Source: Mya arenaria
Lineage: Eukaryota > Mollusca > Bivalvia > Myida > Myidae
Direction of reading: 5' to 3'
NCBI RefSeq assembly: GCF_026914265.1
Contig: NC_069123.1
Coordinates: 30,690,678 to 30,754,677 of the forward strand
DNA: 64,000 nt
The notes below the pieces were generated by a model. The model searched no databases, was not told the DNA's origin, and saw only the letters and a program-made list of their open reading frames with translations. Below are positions 11,514 through 24,075 of the stretch, piece after piece (position 1 is the stretch's first letter; each line of letters begins with the position of its first letter). Made by a program: the position numbers and the translations under genes.

Positions 11514-11929
11514 TTAAACACAATATGTTTTGTTCATCTATGTTTAGATTTTCAAATAAACGTACAAAAATGTTGAACTTGAAATTTAAGAAATGTGTCA
11601 GGTCGGATAGTTTATCAATGACATGGAGTAAAAGTATAAGAATTGGGGAACTTGCAAATTTAAGCATTGATGGTCAAGTATCAGTTTTACCGACAGATAA
11701 TGTGTAAAACAGTAATTGTATGAAAAAAAAATGAATATATCAAATAATTCTTTATGTCTTAACAATATTGCATTATTTCATAAAAGAAGAAAAACAAGTG
11801 TAAAGCCACACACGTGACAACAAATAAGATAACTTACAAAGCTATGTTCACAGTACATAATTAAAGAGTAAAAAATGTATTCATAATAAAATGAATATGT
11901 CAGTGTCAAACTCACAACTGAAAAATCAG

Positions 11930-12235
11930 ACCTTGAATCCATCATGATAACAGAGCAAAACGTGAAAACTATTGCTAAATGGTTGGGTCGGTGTCAAACA
12001 CAATGGAAAATCCAACATTGTAGCTGTCTTAATATAACAGCGATGGGTTAAAACGAAGAATAAATGGATGATGGATCAGTGTAAATACAATGGTAAATCA
12101 AACCTTGGATCTGTCTTAATAATACAGGAAGAGTTAAAACCAATTATAAATGGATGTTGGGTCAGTGTAAGTACAATTATAAATCAAGACTTGGAGCTTT
12201 AAACAGACAAAATATAATCTGTGACGTCCTATACA
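11930..12235. repeat. Degenerate tandem repeat downstream of TNF copy 1
   Basis: Roughly 85-bp units marked by AATAAATGGATG, GTCAGTGTAAATACAAT, TTGGATCTGTCTTAATAATACAGG and AGTTAAAACC. The same array type occurs downstream of the TNF fragment at 32.76-33.27 kb, so it travelled with the duplication. It is probably in or near the 3' untranslated region. Confidence 0.55.
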
Positions 12236-12290
12236 GACTATTTTGTAATGGACACTTTAAACGAATTATAATTCGATAAAGAACTCGAAT

Positions 12291-15200
12291 TTAGTCCATG
12301 TCGTAAGTGTAGTATGCAGTAAAATGATCATTAGAAAGGTTACGAGCTAAATAGTGTGGGTCGCTGACAGATATAGATATCCTATCGTACTTATGGAGTT
12401 TGAAAACTGCGGATATAAAACTTGTAAAAAGGCCGTCGTCGGATTCTTTGATGGATTTTTTATGTAGCATAAGAGTACTAGTTGTTCCAAATTTGTGGGA
12501 CAGTAAATTAATGTTGTGGCTGAATAGTCTTGTTGTATTGTTCGTTCCTCTGCTGGCATTACCATTTAGCGCCGAGGACACAATATAGAAGCCTGGTTTA
12601 TCAATGAAGATCTCTCCCTCGAGTTCGAGATGTCTGATTTTGTTTGCAGTAAATGTGGTTTCGTTTTTGTTCCATCGAAGTTTGGAATGACCTATAAAAT
12701 AGAAGTTTAAGAAAACTTGCAAGTTGATTTAAATATTGATCGAAATATACACAAAGCATATACTTCAAAAACAATTGTCTAGTGTGTGTGCGTGTGTGCA
12801 TGCGTGCGTGCGTATGTGCGTATTTTATTGTTTATTTGTGTGTTTGTGTTTACGTTTGTTTTACTGGGGTAAAACACTTTTACTCATGAATGTTTACTAC
12901 CGTACACAGTATCGTAGATGTTCATAAGCATTTCAAGTAATATATTTGTTTAATGTTTGGTATATTTGTATAAGCATATTAGATTGTTTACATTCCACTA
13001 GTGTTTTTTTTTGACACTACAACTAGATATGATTAAGAGGATGCCAATTTGGCTATGGGAACATTTTGTTTGAACGATTTATATTGTAATAAACGTCATT
13101 ATATTTTCTAAATAATATCGTATAAACATTCAATTATAATTATCAATTTAGATTTAGATAGCGATTAATGAGTTCATATGTCTCATTATATTGATTCCAG
13201 ATGATTAATTCTCGGAATGGACGGAATAGATCGATTCTCGCCGCAGATATATATATATATATATATATATATAAGAAATATTACACACCACTGAGGGTCA
13301 TATGACATTATAAGAACCGGCCAGTCAGCCCCCGAAGGTGTATATGGACCGAGGCGTTATAATGCCATATGGCCCGAAGTGGTGTGTTATATTTCTTATA
13401 TTATACCGAACACTTTTACCACTTAATAATTTTAAAGTGCCTTTGATGCGTTTTATTAAACAAATCTAATATTTATTTTTTTTTGGCGAAAAAATGTTTG
13501 TGAAAATTACAAGCAGCACTCAACAGTTTAATGACGTAGGCGGTCCATATTGTATGACGTCAGCGGTCCATATTATTTTTTGGCGAGGTCCGGAACGGCC
13601 AAAAACATGATATGGACCGCTGACGTCATAAAATCTGGACTTTTATTAAAATACATTGATATACGGACCGATAAATTTTATATACACAAAGAAGGGACAC
13701 ATTTATGTAAGGTATAATATATGTATATATAGCCGATGCACTGACGGTCAGGGAATGAATCTGTGACAGTTAATTAAATCGGATTCTATAAAGGTAGTCC
13801 CTGTTCAATACATAAACACCAATAATGATTGCCTTTATGTTTATGAATATCCTATTTTAAAGCTCACTAAAACGTCGTTGATGTTATTATAATCACCTTG
13901 GACTATGTTACTTGGAACACTATCTACTACTCCAACTAGTTTAACTGTAGGCGTTTTGAATTCCACCCATTCACAATCGGTGATAAACGATTCTCCAACA
14001 AGTTGACCTGTATTAAGGTATAAGACCAAGGATCATTATGAACTTTTCAAAACATGTACAAAATAATTGGATAACAAACCTTCTAAAAGTTATGAGTAAG
14101 AATAAACACACGTCTATGAAACACTTTAAATTCATTAAATGAACAGGTTTTCCTCGATTTATAATAAAATCTTGCAAATACAATGTCATTGGTATATAGT
14201 AAATTGTCGCATTCTAAATATACGGAATATCTATCAAATATCATCACTTTGATTAAAGCATATTATTTCTTCATTTATAATTACATTTTTCAAAAATCTG
14301 CAACATTCTTGTCTTTAGTCATTTCAAATAGATACTGATACCAATTCTAAACAGGTTATCAAAACTAACTAACTTGGATTTGATTGTCCGTTTTCGAAGT
14401 ATTGCTTCGACATCTCCTGAGGAAAAAAAACAAACAAAAACAAACATTTAAACATATAAACAGCATAAGTTTTAGTTTAAGTAAGGTTTGTTGGATGGTT
14501 TTAATAACGGAAAACATCGATATTTAAACTTTTGTTTTAAACACTTAACCACAAAAAAATGATTTTCGCAGTCAGTGACGGATCCAGGAGTTGAAGTTAG
14601 AGGGGACATTACTTATAGGCGTAACCTTTTGACTTACGCCCCTTCATCAGAATCGAAATTCATTTGGTTTTAAATGTTGACAGGGGGGATTTGGGGGATA
14701 TTTATACATTTTATAGTCTGAAATGGTTTACTTAATTTGATTTTTTTCCTCCTTAATTGAAATAAAAAGTAAACTTGGGCGATTTAGAGGGGGGTTGAGG
14801 CGGGTGTGCCCTCCATAGGATCTGCGTGTGGTTAAAGTATAAAATGCACTTCTGACTGATAACAATTAACAAAATGAATCGTGGAATTTATTCATACAGT
14901 GGAAGATTAATTTTAGAAGGCATTTTACAGAAAAATATTTTAGATTAAACGAAAGCAAAATGATCCATACTTTTTTCATGCGAAGCTCCATAACTCTGCG
15001 AATGGGTCCACAGCAAACAGAATCGTTATACATTTGTCTCCATGTCTCAATAACGTTTCCTGTGTCATTGTATGGTTGCGTGATATCATTGCATGGAACA
15101 CAGTATGTGCTGCTCTCTAATGGCGGAGGTTCCCTCCATGATGCAGCCATGATGAGCAAGAGGAGTGACTGGACAATTGTCAGTGCGACTAATCCAGCAC

Positions 15201-15536
15201 ATGTATATCGTAAAGTTTTTTCAGACGTGCAATCCAGTCCCATCTTTTGCCAAATAAACGGTATGCATGTGGTTTCTATGGTTCTCTATTTTCCATATTA
15301 TATAGACTTAATAACATGTACGCGTAATTTGAATGCAAAATACTTTTGTGTAGGAACATAAATCATTAAATTAAAATAAAAATAAATTAAAAATACGAAA
15401 TATAGCATTGACGATTTTTATACTATGATTTTTTTGAAATATTGCATTTACTTACATAATAGGTTGTACTTACCTGCCCCTTTGACCGGGCTCTGGACAG
15501 GCAGTCTTCATCTGGTCGGGTAACGGTATTCTCCAT
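12291..15536 (-). CDS. TNF superfamily ligand, copy 1, five exons
   Basis: Type II membrane cytokine of the TNF ligand superfamily, expected to trimerise and engage TNF receptors at the cell surface. Exons: 15536-15474, 15243-14971, 14416-14374, 14007-13897 and 12691-12291, with GT-AG borders, about 296 aa. Exon 1 gives a short cytoplasmic start (MENTVTRPDED). Exon 2 holds a membrane segment (about residues 35-56) and an extracellular stalk with CVPC and CC pairs and two N-glycosylation sites. Exon 5 encodes the whole TNF homology domain (about residues 164-296): LRWN, the GFYIVSSALN strand, FKLHKYDRISISVSD and the terminal FTAYYTYD. The exon 1-2 junction is the least certain because its acceptor has a weak pyrimidine tract, but both paralogues join in frame there. 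A second intact copy lies at 37.2-39.8 kb and a fragment at 33.3 kb. Confidence 0.82.
13246..13401. repeat. AT microsatellite and imperfect palindrome in TNF copy 1 intron 4
   Basis: An (AT)n run at about 13247-13272 is followed by inverted arms at 13273-13312 and 13355-13401 sharing TAAGAAATAT and ACACACCACT. The whole looks like a small palindromic MITE. TNF copy 2 lacks it, since its intron 4 is about half as long. Confidence 0.6.
13552..13630. repeat. Hairpin-type repeat in TNF copy 1 intron 4
   Basis: TGACGTCAGCGGTCCATAT and its reverse complement flank about 40 bases. A third partial copy of the arm (GACGTAGGCGGTCCATAT) lies just before it at about 13533. Each arm contains TGACGTCA, the full cAMP-response-element palindrome. 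It is likely a palindromic transposon remnant. Confidence 0.6.
14560..14890 (+). repeat. Dispersed repeat in TNF copy 1 intron 2
   Basis: Starts near GTCAGTGACGGATCCAGGAG and includes GTAACCTTTTGACTTACGCCCC and a G-rich stretch. The homologous segment in TNF copy 2 (38.9-39.15 kb) is in the opposite orientation, and a further relative is at about 40.14-40.35 kb. Confidence 0.6.
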
Positions 15537-15559
15537 AGATTTATCCACTTCGAACGCAA

Positions 15560-16240
15560 ACAAAAACTGCAAAGTATATCAATGGTTTTACATTGGCTAT
15601 AGGTATGATCAGCATCGACAAGCAAAGATACATTAAATGTTTTGTTTTAGAATAGCCAGTTTTATGCATAAAATCGTGGTTGTTAAAAAAAAAACGAGCA
15701 ATACCTTAGTAATACCAATGATCCTAAAAAGGTAACACAATAGACTAATGGATACTTTTCTTTTTAGTCATATGACACGTTATATCTCCCGCTTATTTTT
15801 TGTACGCTAGTGCTGGGCTGTTTTCATTAAAAAAAAAATAGTGAAAATTTTCGAATAGTTTAAAACGAAAATTTCAAAATCCATTATTTTTCAACAAATT
15901 TATTCTCCTTCATTTCCACGATTTTGACCTTCTACTTGCCTTTTTAAAATTCTTAATAATTATTTGAGATACATCAAACAACACTAGGCTTTCAATACAG
16001 CAGCTGCGTGCTGTCAAATGTGTGGATTTATTGTCCTTCTGGCGCCGAAATCTGCTCGTCCGTTCGTTTGATTGGTTTTCTGATAAGTAACACAAAAACA
16101 GCTAGGGCAGGCGTCTCTAAATTTCACGAAAAGTAGGTGGCCACATTTTATTATAGTTTCAAAAGTTCAGACGTGTATTGTTTCATTGAAACAATTGATT
16201 AATATTAGACCAATAACACAAAAACGATTGAGCACTGTGT
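15560..16240. other. Upstream region of TNF copy 1, no gene recognised
   Basis: Contains the upstream flank of TNF copy 1 exon 1. Only short open frames without motifs are present. No promoter element could be identified with confidence. Confidence 0.4.
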
Positions 16241-16610
16241 ACTCAAAATTCACAGTAGTATCGAAGAACTCGACGACTTTTAAGAACAGCGACGAGCTTA
16301 GATTAATCTTGGCGTACGCGGGATTTTACCGCAGGTTCATAATGGACTTTCCAAAGGTCACAAGACCATCAAAAAACATACTTCCAGGAAACGGCGACAA
16401 AGAAATGAAGCCAACCAAGGACGACTAGATATGGAGGGAGTAAGCAAAGCATATTTGACCATAAGAAATAACAAGCCAATATTAGCGTATCAGATTTTAC
16501 CAAACCATTCGAGATCCACACAGATGTAAGCACTAGTGCCATGGGAGCCGAAGCGCGAGTTTCCTTTCGCTAGCAGATAATTACCGAACTCAACTATTAC
16601 ATACATTTTA
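16240..16610 (+). mobile_element. Decayed Ty3/gypsy retrotransposon fragment (RT to RNase H)
   Basis: The frame at 16186-16428 contains LAYAGFYRRFIMDF, the thumb/connection segment just after the reverse transcriptase core of Ty3/gypsy polyproteins (usual form: LGLxxYYRRFI). About 60 bp further on, in a shifted frame, KPFEIHTDVSTSAMGAEA matches the start of the RNase H domain. Stops and shifts separate the parts, and no LTR, integrase or gag was seen. This is a dead fragment of about 370 bp. Confidence 0.72.
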
Positions 16611-18300
16611 ACGCAAGAAGAAAGTCATTGGCAATTTAAACACGTTCAAGAACTCTTGTTTCAACGCACTCTCATTAAATGTTAACATTAAGTTAGATAC
16701 TTAAGATGACAAATGAATATGTATCTCATAATTCACTACGGTTGGTTTTCGACTGCTACAATATTACTTCTCAGTTAAGGATGTTATCAACAAATAAGAG
16801 GGTAATAAAAGGGTAAATTTATCACATTTGAAGGGTTGATATGTATTATAATTTCTATAATGTATCTGTTCAAAATTATATTTAACATATAATGAGTTTT
16901 CCGAAACAACCCAAGTAACGCCCTGTTATTCATGTTTAATAAAACATTTCCGATTTGACAGCCCCCCCCCCCCCTAAAAAAATAAATAAATAAAAACAAA
17001 AACAAAAACAGGTAGGTCGTTTCTTCTTATCATTTATTTTTATGTTAGGTAAAGTTGTGTCTTAACATCATCTTCAAGCTTGAAACAAACAAAATATGCA
17101 GTAAAATGTACCCAAATAACAATAAATTAGCATTTTTTTCTTTGTTGGCAGTAAAATATATTATCGGGTGGGAATTCTAAATCGTCTAAATAGAAGTGGC
17201 TGTATCTTTGAAGAACATGTCGTAAATGATATAAGCAGAAATAGAATTTAATAACAATTTATACAAAGCTTATAATATCACAATAGCGCCTTAAGGGCGT
17301 TGCGGACGGTTAATGGGGGTAACACTGTCCTATCACACTCACATTAAATATTCGACTAGGTATCAAGCATTTAGATGAGGTCCAATAGTAATACTAGACC
17401 AGGGTTAGTAAACTTGCAAAAGGTTTCTGTACTCTTAACTCGTAGACTTTAAGTTTGTTTTAATATTAATAATGATTGACCTGTTGCAGATCGTCAGCAT
17501 GACTTCTTGACATGACTTGTTAAAGGAACAATGCGCAGGGTTTACATAATTATGCGGTTTAAAATAGCGCAAATTAAATTAACTTTATCAAAAATAAAGT
17601 CATTAGATTGTAACGTTAATGTGAATTTGAAAGAAAGCCGAAGTTTTTAATAAACATATTGGTGAGAGGAACCGAGAGGAATATATCATTATAAATAATT
17701 ACGCTGAATATGGAAAAAACCCTGCCTTACTTTGTCCTCTGCAAAAAGTCAAAACGTCCAATTACACAAGCAATTCACTTGCAAGGTGAAAGCAATGTTC
17801 ATGACATTGCAACCAAGTACATAAAGGTCTATCAGTTACAATTATGAAACTAGCTAATTGTATTTAATAAATCACAAATTTACATTACCTTTTCTTTTTT
17901 TCCCAGATAAAGTTACTTCCTCTCAAAAAAGGCACACAGCGAGCATATACGAATACTATACAGGTTCCGAGGGATTTGAATATTGATGACTGAAAATGCC
18001 AATGTTACCTATAGCGATGTGCTTGATTAGGAATTTAATAAATGAAAAGCTTGAGGGTTCGTATCTTTTAATTGGTTTAAACAATGAATAATAGAAAAAT
18101 ATATAAATACACCTTATCTTCTCAACTACATACATATATAACAAGCACGTCATAGGACACAGTTTATACCTTATATGGACTTGAAATCATGCCTCTATAT
18201 ATATATCAAATCAGATAAGGACGAAAAACTACTTTTTAATTAAAATGTGATATTGTTTATAGCTTGTTAAATTTAAGCTTTAAGCTTATAGTTGTTATCT
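16611..18300. other. Noncoding stretch with a C homopolymer tract
   Basis: No gene recognised. A run of about 14 C residues lies at 16962-16975, followed by A-rich simple sequence. Otherwise AT-rich with no array noted. Confidence 0.45.
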
Positions 18301-18780
18301 TAAGGAGAACTATTTTGTGATATGCTCATACATTTAAATAAAAAACTACAGCTTAAGTATTTATGACGAACTTTGGTAGAAATGTTGAAGATAACAAATG
18401 TCCACGTAAGAAGTCTATAACAATACAGATATGACAGTTAACAGTGATGACGTTAACAAGATAGTTCACTTATAGAACGTTCAAAACAATATGAGAGTAT
18501 AAACATCGCTCATAGAATTTTAATAGGCATCGCACATTATTTAATTAAGGATTTCATCTTAAGCATCGATCATGGCATTGTCGACAGCAATATACATTTT
18601 CAATGGTTGCGTCATGGGCATCGCTCATGGCATCGTCGACGGTTTCGTCATATGCATGGATTATGGAATGATCGACAGCCAAAGTCATCGTCAACGGCTT
18701 AGTTAATTGCATCGCTCCTGGCATCGTCAACGGTTTCGTCATTGGCATTTCTCATGGCATCGTCGACGGTATCTTCATTG
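18301..18780. repeat. Duplicated segment ending in a 36-bp minisatellite (array 1)
   Basis: 18301-18480 matches 22335-22510 (TGATATGCTCATACATTTAA, then AGATAACAAATGT/AGATCACAAATGT, ATGACAGTTAACAGTGATGACG/TTGACAGTTACCAGCGATGACC). It is followed by about six degenerate 36-bp units (18560-18780) built on CATCGCTCATGGCATCGTCGACGG-like sequence. Apparent open frames through it are repeat translation. Confidence 0.7.
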
Positions 18781-19139
18781 ATATATATTATATATCTTTG
18801 GTTACCAACAAACCTGAACTATGTATATAGTAATGGTATCCATAAAGTTCAAGTTAAGAAACTTTCCAGTGAATTTATATACTTTCAACATGTATGTTTT
18901 CCCGCGTTAAGGATTAAATATATATTTACTTGGATAGAGGAATACTGTACAATGTTTAAAGAGACATGTCGACATAGGATACACATTAAAATCAACTGCT
19001 ATTAATGCAAGTACATATAGTTGTAAGATTATATTGAGAAAAGCTCATACATTTATGAGGGTATTTACATCCCAATGGATGAGATAAGAACATATACCTT
19101 ATTCATAATACACATATGACAATTGAGTTTTTTCGAAAA

Positions 19140-19490
19140 CCATTGGCATTGTTCATGTCGACGGTTTTATCATAAGAATCTCTCATGGCATCGTCGACGG
19201 TTTCACCATAAGAATCTCTCATGGCATCGTCGACGGTTTCACCATAAGAATCTCTCATGGCATCGTCGATGGCTTCACCATAAGTATCTCTCATGGCATC
19301 GTCGACGGTTTCACCATAAGAATCGCGCATGGCATTTCGTCAACGGTTTCGTCATTGATATCGCTCATGGCATCGTCGACGGCTATAGGAATCGATGATC
19401 ATCATTTAATCATTCGTGTCGTTGATGGCATCGTTGACGGTTTCATCATTGGTATCACTTATGGTATTGTCGACATTTCGTCGTTAAGAT
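19140..19490. repeat. 36-bp minisatellite (array 2)
   Basis: About nine units of a 36-bp repeat centred on CTCATGGCATCGTCGACGG followed by TTTCACCATAAGAAT. Because 36 is a multiple of three, both strands stay open and would encode 12-residue repeats (minus strand: DAMRDSYGETVD). The open frames at 19103-19330 (minus) and 19123-19398 (plus) are explained by this. Related arrays are at 18560 and 34268, with a vestige at about 22680-22735. Confidence 0.8.
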
Positions 19491-20040
19491 ATTGTTTATC
19501 ATAATTCATCAACAGACCAAGATCTTTTTACAAAACATGTAACTTGTTACAAGGCCCGTAACTCGTGTTTTTAATTATGTTTTAATACTCTATACATTTT
19601 CATAATAAAATGTCGCTCTAGACTTATTTACATTGGCTTAAGCTTACGATTATGTTATATCATAAACTATAACGTAATAATGTAATGTAATGTTCTAATC
19701 AAATGCAGGGTCTGCTTTCAAATATGATTAACGGCATACGGTTGGTCGAGGTCATGGAACTCTTCTCTCGGTGCCCGCGACGGTGAACAAATGAAATGCG
19801 TATTTTTCAATAGATGTTTATTTAGTTATTTATTGGTGCATTCATATATATATCGCGAACAGTTATGATGTGAAACACATAATAAACACCGAAATTATTA
19901 ATGTTTAAAGAAATTCATACAGTGAAATTGCCCATTACATACAGAAGCAAAACAACACATAAATCTTCAAAAAGATATACTAATTGCAAGACTTGGTGTT
20001 CTCGAAGGAAGTGTATCATAAATTTTACAAAACAAACTGT

Positions 20041-21180
20041 CTCTTCGAAAGTTTAATCAACAGTGTGTCAATTGATATTTTGCAAGGACAAACGCGCTTC
20101 GTGAGCGATCACTGAACCATTCTGAGTTGTCTCCCTTATACCATGGTTTATGCATAGTTTCAGTCGTTTCTAAAGTTGGCATCTTCATTTGCTGACAAAC
20201 AAATACAAACAGTGGTATACAAGTATAATGGCCGGTTTCAGTAATCAATCCTGCATTGTGTCTCAACTCTCAAGTAAAACAACAGACACGAGCTTTTCTT
20301 CGAAATAGATACGTTGGAGAAGCCTGTCTTGCATGTCTTTAAAAACGATTTAGGCGTAGTTCAATACCAAAACCGGCCAAAAGAGTAACGCCTTTAAGGT
20401 CTTTGAAGGTCTACATGTAAAGAAAAAAAGGCTGTAAACTAGCCAAACATAGCTTAGACTGTACAGAGATTTTTGAACAAATGTGCGTAACATGGCGGTC
20501 TGTCCTCATCTAATTATGTAGGCTCTTTTGCTGTATAACCTTGTTTTATAAAGTCCTGACAGAGGTACTTTAATACACACATGGTTTTTGAAGAACGTGG
20601 TGATACCTTCAGCAGCCTTGTCGGATTAACCTACTGTTCCTGTAGTAGTAAATATCCTGATTTGTAAACACAAACTTTCATTTGCCATGAAAACCTTGGA
20701 GGTTGCATATCACAGACTGGCCTCCAGAATATCTTTGAAATTCCAGAAGAATCGATCAAACATCTGGAGGGCGAATTGAGTGTCCATGATCGCCATCTCT
20801 GGTGCGAGAAATTCCACCTGCAATAAGACAGTCAATTCAGAATCATGGAAGATGTAGTTCGTAGCTTTAATGATTAAAATGGATCTTAAAAGTAAACATC
20901 ACCTCTTACACGTCTTTCAGCTTGCAGTAAAACTATGCAAATTATAAACCGTGTCATATGATCATAAAGGTCAAAACTAATATTCACATTAAAAGTATTC
21001 AGGTTCAGCCTTAGTGGTACCAATGTAGCGGTTGAAAGGTTCAGTGAACTGCCGTATCAGATGACCTACGCCCTTATAGTGTCCCCAGTTCTATGTCCGA
21101 AACCCTTCACAATCACACTCTCTTGCGATTTTTATGACCGCAGCTTGAATGCCACTCCCTATAACTTTTAGAATAGAATA
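20041..21180 (-). pseudogene. Decayed alpha-kinase-domain gene copy
   Basis: Collinear with the intact gene at 25.3-27.4 kb. 20041-20280 matches the 3' flank (CATTCTGAGTTGTCTCC and GTATAATGGC blocks). 20570-20823 matches the last exon, including the part encoding ICNLQG and KFVFTN and the exon start after TTGCAG, but with a deletion of the middle of that exon and an in-frame stop. 21000-21165 matches the middle exon (AACCCTTCACAATCACA and GAATGCCACTCCCT blocks). The Asn of the NLQG motif is already present here, so that substitution predates the duplication. The copy cannot make a kinase fold. Confidence 0.75.
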
Positions 21181-22340
21181 CATTATACCGATTGTCCAGA
21201 ACATTGTTAAGGTAAACAATTATTGTTTCAATATATTTTTTCATATAAACATTATTTGAGAATAGTCGATTAAATTACTGTACCAATAATACGTTTAAAT
21301 ATACTAAGGATTAATCCAAAAAATAGTAACCACGAAAAATTAAAAAATCTCGTTTTTATTTTCAAAGTTGATTAATTTCTCATCAACTAAGATTCATCAT
21401 TTGTTTTTGGGTTATAACTTTTTTTTCAAAGGTCGTTCAATGACATAATTAATTACTCAATTGATGATGGAAACCATGAAACTATCATTTATAATGGTTG
21501 AAAATCGTTTATTTTTTTATTTTTTTTTTTTTTTTTTATATTGACGTATCAAAGTTATGTCGAGACTAGTGTTTATTTGAATATACTTATGAACATTAAT
21601 CGCGAAGTTAGGCTTAACAGCCATATTCATTTAATCACTTAATGTACTTTCCCTACTGTGAAGCCTTCGTTCATCGGTTTTGTAATTACATCTGACTTGT
21701 ACGTATTTTCATCAAAGGCAATGACATTACAGTAATTTAAGAAATTATCAAGGTATTTTATCATTTGATCAGTGAGTAACTGACCCAAAATGACCAACAT
21801 TCCAATATATTCAAATGCATTGAAATACAAAAAAGATGAGATATATATATATCAATGACCTGTTTTCCGTTTTCCAACTAAATATCAGACACCCTTCACT
21901 ATTTTTTTATTCTGAAATAATGTGATAGTTCGTTAATGAGTCAACATCGCTATCTCTCTTCCCAAAAAATCCTTAAATATCAAGGCTCAGCTGTTGGTGA
22001 CAGTGTGACATTGACCTACATCAGGCGAAGCTCAATCGTTGATTGAATTGAACATATCATCACTAAATATAACCATAACTTCATTTCATGCTAGGCAATA
22101 ATAAAAAGTGGTGGATCTCATTCAACTAACAAGTTTTTGAAAAAAAAAATGCACAAGTTTCTATTTGCTTAACCTTTTCATTGCATAAACGTTTCCATAG
22201 TTTTGCTACGTAATGAAATGTATTAAAACTGTTAAAATGGTTGTGGCTTTCTGTTGAATGACTAATATAACATCACTATAATCCGATTGTTTAGAACTTC
22301 GTTCACGTTAACAATGTTGCTAACAGCTTTGTTGTTAACC
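21181..22340. repeat. Noncoding duplicated segment with poly-T tract
   Basis: No gene recognised. A long T-rich tract lies at about 21510-21538. 22081-22260 matches about 33640-33830 (TTTGCTACGTAATGAAAT/TTTACTACGTAATAAATT and GTTGTGGCTTTCTGTTG/GTTGTGACTTGCTGTTG). 21935-22000 matches about 10715-10790. It belongs to the duplicated cluster. Confidence 0.5.
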
Positions 22341-22679
22341 TTCACAGATGAACTATGATATGCTCATACATTTAAGTTAAACAGGTACAGCCGAAATAGT
22401 TGGCTCAATCCTTGTTAGAAATACTGCAGATCACAAATGTACGCATAAGTATTCAAGAGCAAAGAAGATTTGACAGTTACCAGCGATGACCTTAACAACT
22501 TTGTTAACTTACACGAAGTCCTAAAGATTTGGCCTTGTATGTATTTTATATGTTTGTTTACGGGCAGACTACAAAAGTAAAATGGTAGACTTTCTTTTCG
22601 AGAATAAACAATATGACCTCGCGTTTTTTCTAGGGCAATTTCAAGAGGCGGGAGACAAAGCAGCCAAGACGCTTTAGCT

Positions 22680-22735
22680 CATGGCACCATCGACATTCAT
22701 ATGCACCGTCCACGAATTTGTCATTGGCATCATGC
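22680..22735. repeat. Vestige of the 36-bp minisatellite
   Basis: CTCATGGCACCATCGAC followed by a partial unit (CACCGTCCACGAATTTGTCATTGGCATC). It follows the 22335-22510 segment exactly as array 1 follows 18301-18480, which supports common descent of the two blocks. Confidence 0.6.
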
Positions 22736-22774
22736 TTTACGTGTGTGTATTATTTCCCGCATTATGTATGACAT

Positions 22775-23290
22775 CAATCAATCAATCAAAATCTTTATTT
22801 CCTCCTAAAAGGAGATATGCATACATATGTACAATTATATATATCTAATTTCTAAAGCATTTCAAAGAAACATATCAGCAATGTGTAATTACAAATAAGT
22901 AATAATAATAATAACTATTACAAATAACGTGTGACCATACATAATCCCAATTAGTGGGCATCGTCATCATACAGCAATACAATATGTTCGTAACAATTTA
23001 CACACATGACAGACAGTCACTAATAAATTGGAACGATATCAGGAGAAAGTCCTTATTGTCATTATTGTCAAGCAGTGGCGCTAAAGGTGCACCCATCAGT
23101 TTCATAGTAAACATGGATTCGTCCAATTGAAGTATTTCTGATACAAACTCAATGCCGAAACATGAAATAGCGCACACATATTTAGTTCGCAATTCAATTG
23201 TTGCTGCACATTCGCTGACTAGGTGAACAATTTTGTCCGTGGTTTGGACATTACAGATTTGACATAAAACAAATGAACTTATCTACGTGT
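22775..23290 (-). mobile_element. 5'-truncated non-LTR retrotransposon, 3' end with (GATT)n tail
   Basis: Read on the minus strand, the frame gives a Cys/His-rich C-terminal segment (CQICNV...KIVHLVSEC) typical of the 3' part of LINE ORF2 proteins, then a stop at 22998, then a short untranslated region ending in GGAAATAAAGATTTTGATT and a GATT repeat tail at about 22777-22790. It splits the duplicated segment between the minisatellite vestige and the 23.29 kb block. A plus-strand fragment with a similar 3' end is at 31.98-32.28 kb. Confidence 0.7.
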
Positions 23291-24075
23291 AGGCTATATA
23301 AGGAAGAAAAAAAACAATACCAACAATTTTGCTACGCATAAGGTTATTTCTGAGTTCATTTGGGTGCACTTAGTATTGTAATTTATTGTAAGTTATCAGA
23401 TCTGGGATGAACACTTTCATACCCATTACATGACATGTCAAATAGTTTGTCGATGACTTGGAACAAAGAAATGAGAAATTGGGTATTTTCCCAATTATAT
23501 CGAAGCTATATTTTGCTTTTTTGTTTCAAATGATACGACACATAATCCCAAGTATCTGTTTTTTAATGTCTGATAAATTGATACACAAGAAACTTCAGAA
23601 GTAACGATACCATCATATTAAATGTCTATATATTTAGACCATTATTTCAAAAGAAAAAAGGTAAAAGTAAATAAAAATGTATACAAATAGAAATTATATA
23701 AACTATTCTGATTTGTATATCAAAATATGTCATCTCTGGGTTTCTTTCAAAAACAAATGAAATCTAACAACACAGAAATTCTATGGAGGATTGTTTCCTT
23801 TGAAACATGATATAAATCATGTGTCCGTGATTTTTTGACTTGTGGTGAAATAAATATTGCTGATACACCTGACCTGTATGGGATTTTCCCAAAACGTTAA
23901 TGCCAGTAGAGTATATCAGAAGTTATGAAGTTATTTTATCACATAGCCAGTGAGATACCTAAATATGGAAAGCGAGTTAATTTCAGAAAAAAATACTTTA
24001 GATGATTTATGAATACCAGCCTTGCAATTTAATCTTCATTTCTGCTGATGTAATACTCGGATATGTAATACAAAA
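23290..24075. repeat. Paralogous noncoding segment (partner of 10.08-10.65 kb)
   Basis: Collinear with 10080-10650 as described for that segment. No coding content recognised. Confidence 0.5.

Noticed and set aside
18742..19398. Open frames encoding 12-residue repeats as repeat proteins
   Set aside because: Open on both strands because the minisatellite unit is 36 bp; no start context, splice structure or conservation supports a gene.
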